A program made the position numbers and the translations under genes. Shown piece after piece: positions 40,399-52,300 of a stretch of DNA of 64,000 bases (within the stretch, counting starts at the first letter, position 1; each line of letters opens with the position of its first letter). Below the pieces are notes generated by a model. It did no database searches and was not told the origin of the DNA. It saw only the letters and a program-made list of their open reading frames with translations. Origin of the DNA: Anadara kagoshimensis (lineage: Eukaryota > Mollusca > Bivalvia > Arcoida > Arcidae); contig CM037857.1 in the NCBI GenBank assembly GCA_021292105.1, forward strand, positions 42,587,464 to 42,651,463. Direction: 5' to 3'.

Positions 40399-43300
40399 TA
40401 CTTCAGTGTCTCTTTATTTAATCTGATTTTATGTGGTAGAATGATAATAAATGATCATATGTGTGATGTCATGTGTACAAAAACTGACTCTGGGCAGCTA
40501 TTAGCCTTTTGAACCTGCTTATGAGAAAGTAGTGACAGCACAACATTTATTTTGTTTTGTTTGTTACAAGTTAACAATTATTTATTATACCATGTCATAC
40601 CATACATTACCTAAGGGAGATAATAAGTACATGTATAGCGTGTATGTTTAGCCTGCCCAGCAAAGATTCTTTCACTCTATCGAGTCTATCAGTTTTGAAC
40701 CTCAATGGGATTAAAATCCTGGTGGTGAGGCAATGTGATCTGTAAGCCAATAATAAGGAAAGGTAAAAGGAGTTAAGTAATGTTCCAGTCAAAAACAACA
40801 GTCTCTACTTCTACCCACTTTCAAGTCCTGGGTCAGACCTGTTCAGGGTTCAAACCCACAACATCCCACCAGGGCTCCGGAAGCTTTGGTCCGGCCCATC
40901 GGACATTTTTTGTACAAGCAAAAAAAAAAACAAGGGTCATTGTCGGCACAGGGATGATCCCACTTAGGGAGCAAGCACACTAGCAACTGAGCTACCACAG
41001 TGGTGTAATAGAGAAAAGGATATAACTGTATAACTCCATTTAAAATAGGGTTAAGAGGGCTCTGTGAAAAATTTTATCCTGATATTTAACCATCAACTTA
41101 ACAAGCTAATACAAATAGATAAATACTATACAAAAAGTTCATTAATGATATGACAACCTGATGAGTTTTAAAATTTTCAATGTCACATTGGCAATTTTGG
41201 AGAATGTTGATGCAGCACACTTGCTTTTGATATGCTTTGGCGAGGAGCTCTAACACACTGGTTCACAATATCACATCTAGTATGTCAACATCACAAAGAC
41301 ACACATCAACAAAATCGTTGTTTTACTTCTGACTGTAGTAGATATAAGATAAACATGAATTCATAATTGATGATGAAGCATAAACATAAGTCAGAAAAAG
41401 CAATTACCGGTATTCTGATACATACTGCTGTCAGTGTCACTTATACATGTATATACCATAAATTGAGATTTTATTACTAAAGTGTTGAAACTATTGAACC
41501 AATTTTGTCTTTAAAATATCTATGAATGGTTGTTATGATATTATTGACTTCACTGTATCATTTTACAATATAAGGACTTCCATGTTGCAAAGATTTGTCC
41601 TGATTCATCTAGCAATATTTTTGAAATTAATCTTGTAGAATATGGTAATGTTTATAACATTTGTGGGAACTCATATGATATAGAATTACCAGGCAGTAAG
41701 TTATCTCGGATTGTTATAAAACCAGAAGTTATCCCCGATTGTTATAAAACCAGAAGTTATCTCCGATTGTTATAAAACCAGAAGTTATCTCCGATTGTTA
41801 TAAAACCAGAAGTAATAAATGATCTACAACTAATGAGTAGTATACAATGTATAAAATTTATATATCTTGTAAAACAGAAACAGAAACATTTAATACTTCT
41901 GGTTTATAGCATGAGGACTACTTCCTGGACTTTATCTTCACTTGATGGATTATCTCCCTTTAACAAATAGATCAATCAATGATTAATGGTAAATAGTGTC
42001 AATGTCTAGGTGTGTGTGAAACTTAACATGAGATAGATTTTTTGAATGCTGTTTTATAATTTCACATAAATCCAGATATCACAAGGCTATATAGGATAAG
42101 TTGCAGAAATCATAACAATATGCTATGATTTTCTTTTATCTTGCCAAACATACAGTACCATGACACTAGACATTAGTCATTTATAGTGCCCAGGTTTGTT
42201 TTAATGCTGGCTGTTTCAATTTTAAGGTAATGGTCAGCTGGTGACCTGCTTGATAATTGAACCAAAGACTTCTCTACATCACAATGTTCCAAAACATCTT
42301 TACTGGTATATCAAATCTCAACCTTTAATAAAGAAGAATCACAGCATATCAAATCCCATTTAAGACACAAAAGTTTGTTAGTTCGTTTGCTGAAGTTTGG
42401 TGGTTTTCCATGGGTACTCAGGTTTCCTCTACCATCCCTGAACTGACCGCTTCAATATAAATGAAGTTTGCTTGCTGAAGGTTGGTGATTGTCTACAGGT
42501 ACCATGGTTTCCTCCACCAACTCTGAACTGACACCCCCCCTACTAGTATATAAATGAATAAATCTTGACTGGGACATACAACTCTATTCCTCCACTCTAA
42601 CCAACCTGTATTAGCAAGATTACCTTTTTACTAATTAGGATAATATATTGTAAATATACATGTACAATAAAAATTGTAATAACCTGTTGAAAAGGTGCAT
42701 AATTATGTATAATACATATGATGAAAATGGTTATAATTCAGACATAAACTGACATTGTGTAATAATGATTTACCTACTACCCGTATTATAATTTCTTATA
42801 TTTTCTATGGCAAAAAATGCATTTTTTAAGAAAGCTTCTATTTTATTGGAATATATTACTAACTCACATGACTGTAAATCACAATACACATTTGTTTACA
42901 GAATACTCAATATAATTAAATCTATACAAAACTTAAAAGAGATTTTAAACACACCTTAAAATATAAACACACTTTTTCACCTACAACTCTAGTTGACTGA
43001 CAATAAAATAAAATAAAGTAGCAACCTACTAAGACTATTTTAAATAACATGTATATTTATTTTTTTAATTGTGTCACTATTTCAACATTTTCTACATGTA
43101 TATAAAAATTCCCTATAATGGTTTTTAACTTCTTTATTGTAAATGTACATATACAAAATTCCAGTTTCGCTGTATTGTAATTTCGTACTTTTTTGTGGGG
43201 TAGTTATTTCCATGGATTTATGAAATTATGAAACTTTCTATAAGATCAAGAATATATATTATTTTACGTGTGGTATAAATTTTCACGGAAAAAATTTTGA

Positions 43301-46300
43301 TCGTGTAATAGGCCAAAATTACTAGACCATGAATAGAACTATACTTATAGTATTTTAATTATATCATATATTTAGTCAGCTCATGCATGTAATATTGCAA
43401 ATATATTTGTAATATTTATATGTTCTCTATATTGTAGACGTGCAATTTTTAGAAATAAAGAAATTTAAATTTGAATTTGTGTATCATTATTTCTTGCTAT
43501 CTGTCAGACTGCAAATTCAAACTAATTTTTATGACCAGTGATATGTTTGGTGCATCTAAGCTTTATGTTGTATAATAACATTGTGTACTATTCATTATAT
43601 TAATGAACTACATAATGACTTACCTGTTACGCATTAATTGACGATTTTAAAATTACAAAAATTAATGACATTATAGCTTGTTATATTGCCTTAAATCATG
43701 TTATATAACTTATAAAGTTTAAGAATTAAAATTAGCAAAGAAATCTCAGAGAAATCTCTCATTCATATTCCTTTACATTCTAGTATCTTGAAACAAAATT
43801 GTTATAAAAACCAGAAATAATGCTGATTAATAGTCACTTTATAAAATTTAAGAATCAAATTAGCATATACCGGTAATTCTCTCATTCACATTCTAGAAAT
43901 ATGAAAAAAATTGTCACTAATAGTAATAGCTGAAATAATGACTGATGTGGCTTTATACAATTCAGACACTCCTTGGTTATTTTATCTCCAGTCTCAGATA
44001 GATATGGTTCAGATTGGATTATCTCCCTTTGATATGCATACCACAGTTGATGCATACCAACCTTGTGATGCTATTGTTTACTTTATTATTTCTTATCAAT
44101 AATAAACATTTTATTTTAATCAAATATAACAGGATTATCAGACTACATACATACTACCACAATGTGATAATATTTCTTATTAAAAACTCATTATGATCAT
44201 TATAATATTTATGTCTGTAAAAATTACACATAAATTTTCTTTACATAAATTTAAATTTAAATACCACATGATTTTTCTTTTTGTGTTTCTGACTAGTTTT
44301 TAAAAGGGTTATTTTCTGGTAATTAGTTAATAATAGGTAACAATACATACACAAACTAGACTAAAGTGCCTAAAGTAAAATGCTTGCTGTAAACCTAATA
44401 TTTCAAAGAAATTTGATTTTAAAGTCCTTTGAGTTTAGTATTTGGTAATTTTAGGTTGCAATGTTTCTACAAAATTAAAAATTTTAGTAGCCAAATTAAA
44501 AAAATTTGTGAAAATATAGTAGTTTCTAAAGTGTTTTTTTCTTCAAATTTTGCTAGAATAGGCTATTTTTGAAAGAATTTCTCAGAAATTGGCGATTTTG
44601 GTTACTAGGAATGGGTACATAGTCATAAATGACATTTCAACACACTAATAAATATTATTTTTATTTATTAGTCATTTAATGTGAGAAAAAATAACAGAAT
44701 AAATAAATTTATAAAATATCAAATACTTGTAAACATTAACCGTATAACAGGATGTACAAAAACGAAAACCAAGTGGGTCCAAAAATGGACCAAATGGACT
44801 AAATTAACCCTGGTCCAAAGACACAATTAAACACATGCCTTATTATGTTTGTGAAGTTTCCAAGATATTTTATACATGTCATGTATAAGTCATCTCAGAC
44901 AGAGTTGTGCTCCAGTTAAAAGTTTGAAGCATCAGAAGCAAAAGCAGAGAAAGAAGTAACCCAGCATCACTGATATGTTGAAATTTTAAGTCTTCTAGAA
45001 CAAATTTTCTTTTTAGAGATGATTTTTTGGTCGCAATTTATAAAATGTGTCGCAAATTGTGACATTTGCAACTGACAGTGTGAGCCCTGTGTTATCATCT
45101 TGGTTTGAAGTCTGATCATTTTATTTGGGGGGGGGGGGGGGGTCACATTATAAATAAATAAACAATGCTAAAAGGGGCACCTGCTTTAACTTTAATTTAC
45201 ATTATATGTAGTAAGAAATCACACCTATAAGAGAGAGGGTTATAATTTGACATTATTATGTGGTTGATCTAGATTAAAATGTGACATAAATCATAGTACC
45301 ACAATAAAATAAGCCCCCTTATTTACCATGAATACAAATAATCTATTATTTCAAAAGTTTCCCATAATACTTATTAAATTTTTTAATTTTGTAGAAAACC
45401 CATTATCAAAAACAGATACATACTGAACTTAAACTGTCCGACAATAAATTTTTAAATACTTCATTTAGTCATCTCTAATATTTCTTTATTTAATAACATC
45501 TTTTGAGAAAGTTTTAAACCTTGAGGATAATTGGAAAACCTGAAAGCCACTTGTGATTCAGTGAAGCGTTACAACAACAGAAAGAATTACCTGTCACAAT
45601 TCATACCTGATAAATGCACTAGTTTTAAAAAGCTGAAACATAATAACTTAAAACATGACAGGAGTCTTTATTATATAAAGATATCAATTTATCCAGAATT
45701 ATAATTTTAAAAATCATTTTATACTGTTATCAATAAATACAAATTACAATTTTAAAATCCCTAAAACACTGATAAATATTTTTATCATATCGTTATCATA
45801 TGTACATTATTTTAAGTCTTAGACATAAAAACAAGATACCTGCATATCACATGCTAATTAACAGTGTATATATATAAAAATAATGATCACTTATGTTTTT
45901 TTCATAATTTAAAAAATTATATATTAAGTTGTTTAAATAGACAAAATCCGAAATCCGTAAATTTAAATTTTAGATTTAAAATGTTTTAAAACAGATAAAC
46001 ATCTGAGTAAATTAAGTGTTTTATTTATGATCCATTTATAACTGTCAGAAGTGGGTAAAGGGTTTACAATCAACATAATCTCTCTCACACACAACAGGAA
46101 GGTTTTATTCAAACCACCAACAAAAATAGCTAACTATTGTTATTGTCAAATACTCCTTTGAAAACCTGATCTTGAGGTGGAAAACAAGATTCAAATTCAT
46201 CATTCTGTGAAACTTAATACCTTCTCAGTAACATGTTTTGTTTCAGTAGAATAGATAGATAATATTGGCCATGTTATCAGTGTCAAATTGATCAAATTGG

Positions 46301-49300
46301 ATACAAAGTATAAAAAATATAAATAAAAATAATGAAAAAACAACAACTACATAAACAATTTAAAAAGATAATAAATAAATAAATATTGATTAAGATATTT
46401 CATTTTTAAACACAAATGTTACAACAAAATTTTTAGAATTCATGGAAAAAATTTATTTGCTTTTCCTCAGAATTTCTCATTTCTAAGTACATTTGCTGCT
46501 GCATTTAAAAGATAAATGATATTTTGAAATACAATATGAACATCTAATCTCCCAGAATCTTCCCTGAATTTGGTTGTAAAAGAATATTTCATTAATTTTA
46601 AACAAATATCACATTATGTCTCTATTCCTACTTGATTATTGATTTTCATTACAATTTACCTCACATGGAAATTAAGAATTAATCTTCAGACTACTACAAT
46701 TTCATCTGTTTCCATGAGCTTGATACATACATTATTTTATTGGGTATATTTTGTCTACATTTTGATTACAAGAAATTACAAGGATGTTAAGATTCTATAA
46801 CGCCATGCCGTGTGACTGGTTTACAACACCATATAATGTGACTTGTTTACAACACCATACAGTGTGACTGGTTTACAACACCATACAGTGTGACTGGTTT
46901 ACAACACCATACAGTGTGACTGGTTTACAACACCAAACAATGTGACTAGTTTACAACACCATACAGTGTGACTGGTTTACAACACCAAACAATGTGACTG
47001 GTTTACAACACCATACAGTTTGACTAGTTTACAACACCATACAGTGTGACTTATTTACAACACCAAACAATGTGACTGGTTTACAACACCATACAGTGTG
47101 ACTTATTTACAACACTATACAGTGTGACTAGTTTACAACACCATGTGATGTGACTGGTTTACAACACCATACAATGTGACTGGTTTACAACACCATATAC
47201 TATAGTGTGACTGGTTTACAACACCATATACTATAGTGTGACTGGTTTACAACACTATGCAATGTGTGACTGGTTTACAACACCATGCAATGTGTGACTG
47301 GTTTACAACACTTTCTGTATAGCATTAGGCCAGAAAACACAATAGTTAAATAAAGAAGAAAACACAATGTCATTATGACATAATTCTATAGTATTTTCCC
47401 CAGTCAAAGATTCTTTCACTTACATTCAGACTGTCAGTTCATCAATGGTGGAGGAAAGCTGAGTGCAAAACTATGACAGAATAACCCCCTGACCTTTGGC
47501 AAGCTAACTCTATGTTTCCATACCAATGGCGATTTTGGCTACTACCGGTAATTTCTGAGAAATTCTTTCAAAAAGTAACCTATTTTAGCAAATTTGTGGA
47601 AAAATACTTCAAAAAGGACTATATTTTCACAAATTTTGGAAATTTGGCTACTAATTATTTTAAATTTATGGAAACCTAGCTAACTGACAAACTTTCTCAC
47701 AATATAATATGTCTAAAGTGGGATAGCGAGAGGTGCTATGATCCATAAGTGTACACTTTAGACCACTTGGCCACTGAGGCCCTAATTTAATAACAGACAG
47801 TGTTTATTCACAAAGCCCAAACACAAATAAATACACAAAAAATAAATAAATATTTTCCCACCTACTCAACTTTCTATGGTTTAAGAGAGAATACACATTT
47901 CTATATGTCTAAAGGTCAAACAGTGGGATTCAAATGTTGTGAAATGATAAATAAATAAAGTAAACTGTCAGTGTATTTATGATCACCATCTAATACTTCC
48001 TTCTTATAATATATATTATAAAGTACTGAGATGAAATAACTTACTATTTCACATCATGTACTAGTATTATTTCTTTGTTTAAATTCACAAATAAAACTGA
48101 TGATAGTTACATGACCAGACATTTTGAAATAAAATTATTATTAAAATAAAGGCCATGCAGTCCCATGTATGAGAATGGCTACTTTTGAGAAGGAATACTT
48201 TTTCAATAGCCTCCTAAACAAAAGTTTAAATTACCAAGACAAGGACTGGTTGTAAAAAAAATCTGATTTACTTTTTTTAACACTGTGATTCACAGGTTCA
48301 ATATTATAAACAAGAGCTTATAAAATAAAAAATAAAATATATTCAATAAAATTAGAAGACAGAACAAATTATTAAGAAAGGGAGGTGTGTGTGTGGGGGG
48401 GGGGGGGGGTGTTAGATTTCAATGTTATTTGAACACAGTAGGTTTAATTTACCTCTATATAATCGTCATCTTATCAGCTATCACCTCCAGTTGAGACATA
48501 CTACATAAGACTAAAGTTGTGTTTAAACAAATGGCCTTCATTGTGGAGATTAAAATTGATAAATTCTTACTGATTTTGAATTTTAATCAATTTATAAATG
48601 ATATTATATTATTAGCGTGTATGTGTGTGTGTTTGTGTGTGTGTGTGTACATGTGTGTGTGTGACAAATGCCAAGAGCTCATCAAGATTCATCATTTTAT
48701 AGCTTGTGTTATATAAAATTTCTTATGGATTGAAAAAAGAAAACTACTTAAGCACACATTTACACAATGTCCATATATACAGAAACGTGTGTATTCAAAA
48801 ATGATTAAGAAAAAATGCACACACACACACACACACGCACACACACACATCCGTATGGGCTGCACACATACAATTATCTATAATGAAATTAGTTTATCTT
48901 TTTCCTTCTTAAAAATACAAATTTGAGGAATCTAATTTAATTACAGACAATTAAGAATTTCTTTGTATATATTACCTATATAATATACTGTATACATGTA
49001 CAATGTTAGATAGAGCTTCCACACACACACACACATGTACTAATGTATGCCCTTATGTTACAACCATAGCTAGCTAACATGCTCATTCCATATTCAATAA
49101 ATCAATGTCTAAATTAATTGTAATATCCATCCTTTATCTTATATATACATCCATCAGAAATAATTTGTACATTTATATTATTGTGATGAAAATTTTAACA
49201 TTTTATTTACCGGTAATCATATTTTTAGGGGAAATCAAAAATTTAAAATGAAATTGATTTTAGTCACACACACACACACACACACCTGAACATATGTAAT

Positions 49301-52300
49301 ATAATTATATAAATAAGATGAAAATAGAAAACAAAGTCACGAAAACAAAAATTAACAGATGTGTGTAATAATATTCACAATATACAAAATATCTACAGAC
49401 TGAGATACATCATGCATACATGTGCTTGTAAAATCAATAAAGATCATTTTAGTATAATATATCATATATCACTCTATTCAGATGTATTATATATGCTAAT
49501 GCCACTGATAAATTTCCATAATATCACTTAATGTCACAAATTTTTCAATGTTTTAAATATTGAAATTTCAACATGTCAACATTTTAACCCTGGTAGCATT
49601 TTGACCCACATGACTCATGTAGTCTTAGGAAATGCAATACAGATTAATTAATTATCTTACATGTCGCCACACCTCTTCCACCCCACTCACCCCCCCCCCC
49701 CCCTCCTCAAAAAAATTTAAAACAAAATAAAAAATTATAACAAAACTTTCAGGTTTTTCATGTTGACAATGATATCATGATAGTTACTAAAATAACATAA
49801 AAATATATGCAAATTTCTTTTTTTTTTTTAAAGTCTTATATTTGCACAAATATTTTGTATTCATTTAATTTTTTTTTTTATTTCTGTGTTTCCTTCTTTG
49901 ATATTCGTTTTATCTTACGAAAAGCAATTTTCTTTTTCAGGAATTAATACCATTTTGTCAATATTTTAAATAAATGAAATTAAATTTCTTCACAGATTTT
50001 ATTTTTAATAAAACCAAACTTTGAAAAAAAAGTCAATATATATCTGTGAACTGTGTTAAGAGAGCAAAGATATATTAAAATGATATTGTGTATTAGGATT
50101 AGTAACAAATTGTATAGATTTTCCCTAAGTACAAAATAATCAATGGACATGATGTGAATTCAATATGGCTTCATAAATTATCCTAGCCTATTGCACTGGG
50201 AGAAAAATAAGCCAATCCAGCAGGCAATCTGACACCAAATACTTAATTAGATATATCTCTACACCACAGGCTGATAAAAACCACATCATTATTAGGTCAT
50301 ATGTATATATTATATATATAGTATACATAGAATTAATAATAAAATTATTATTTTTTAAGAAGTATAGGAAATAATAATAAATTAAGTGAAATTATTGTTA
50401 GTAAGTACACTGATATTTCCCTGATATTTTAATGAATAATATTCTCCTGTTTATAGTGTTTTAAATTATAATCTTGAGCAAACAAAATAGTCTTCACACA
50501 ACTGATAAAATTAGGTGCCCAATGGGGTTATATGATCACGTTTAAAGGTAAAAACAACCACATAATTCACTATCAAGTAATGTATTTATAAATCATTTTA
50601 AAGGTCATTTACATATTAGTATATTTTTTATAAATGCTTAAAATTATCTATTAAAAATTAAAAATTTTAAAACTTGCTCATCAGATGATTTATTTAAATT
50701 TGTATTAGTGTAATTTTAAAATTGTGAATCCTAATATCCCCGCTGGAGCCCAATACAGAAAATTGTCTGTTCTCTTTAGCAGTAATATCAATACCTGTAC
50801 CACTAAGGCTCTGTTTAAATTGTCTAGATCTAGAATCAGGTTTACTTTAAAATAAATTTTTGTTTCTTTTCTTTTTTTGCAAATATGAAATTAAAAAATG
50901 TATTTATTACAATTAATCAAAGAAATTTCATTATTTTATTATTGATATGTTTAAAAAGCTATAGTAATAGATATTTTATTTAATGTAGGAAATTTTGTTA
51001 AATTGCTCCATCCGGTATTAAAGATTGAGTGATTATTATTTGTGAGGATTAGCAAGGGTATTTATTTATCATTTAGTCAGCGATGATTACAAATTCAGTG
51101 TAAAACTGGGGTTTTATCTGTTTGACATTCCTTATGGTGGGTACTTGTTATAAATAATCTGTTAACAGATTTGCATATTTATGAGGAGCAGTCCTATATT
51201 GACTTGAAGGTCTAACCAGTGGTAAAATGTATGGACAGTTTTGTAAATACCTTGCCAGTTAACTTAATCTGACTGTGATACTATTAATAGATCATTTCAA
51301 GACAAATATTATATTATATTAAATAAAATGACATGAAATATTATTAAAGGATTTGTCACTAACTTACTGGGTAGGACTATTTTTATCAAAATAGATCTCT
51401 TGATAAAATAATTTAAAAAAAAATAATATCAGCCATTTTATTTCATTATCATAAAAATGAAATTTTGAGTTATTTTTAGACAAGGAACGTAATTTTTTGA
51501 GACTTATGAAAGAAAATTGTTTTTGAACTATTAAACTTTACCATAACATATATTATTTATATATTTAAGATATTGTAAATTGGATTTTTGATTTATCACG
51601 TAAGTAATATTCTGAGTCATAATTTGTTAATGAGTGAATAAATAGTTTTTATAAGTAACAATTACGGTTAATTAAATCACTAAAAATTATTCAAATTAAG
51701 TCAAGGTCAATATCAAGATATTAAAATTTTATTTTTTAAATATCTGAATGAAATGTTAATAAAAAGTTGTTTTTCACATAATGCTTAGAGAAGAATCCCT
51801 TTAAAGACCCTGAAACTATATATCTCCTCTCATGACCACTCAAGTGGAAATATTACAATTTACATTACAAGTAACAAATGTATTTATAAAGAATAAATAA
51901 ATGAATCAATAAATTTGTTACCTCTCCATGAAATTCTTGTTTTCCTTCAGGAGTATTTTCTGGGAGAAAATAAAGTCTGATACTACATAAAAGTTCTGTG
52001 TCTGACTGATTTTCCCACAAAAGTTGAAGTTCCCCTATACAAACTGGACTATCATCAGATATCCTCAGAAAGAAGAATTCACCAAGTGTCAATATTCTAA
52101 ATTTTCCTTCATTAAAATATTTGAAAGCTTTATAAAACGTATGAGTTCCATGTTTTCCACAAGACGCCCCAACAAACTGAAAAACAGACATAATATTTAA
52201 AATGAAAATTTTGATATTGTTATATGTAGTGTGTAGCATTGGTATGTAAATAGCTCTAAATCAGTGATAAATTTCCTCAGTATAACTGGGTCACCGCTCA

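Larger units (their letters stand above)
24548..51921 (-). other. ARID5-like intron 2 (27.4 kb, repeat-filled)
   Basis: Runs from the exon 2 donor to the exon 3 acceptor (TTTATTTAG|GATG). I see no coding exon inside on either strand. It holds the 107-bp array, P and G elements, SINE-1 and SINE-2 copies, the GA-rich array, the 82-bp satellite, a 26-bp array, a 28-bp array and many microsatellites, described separately. The stretches 28441-31700, 32130-33160, 37283-37880, 38460-39230, 41006-41700, 42601-44458, 44623-46796, 47786-48390 and 49290-51921 are AT-rich, and I recognise little or nothing in them. Confidence 0.9.
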
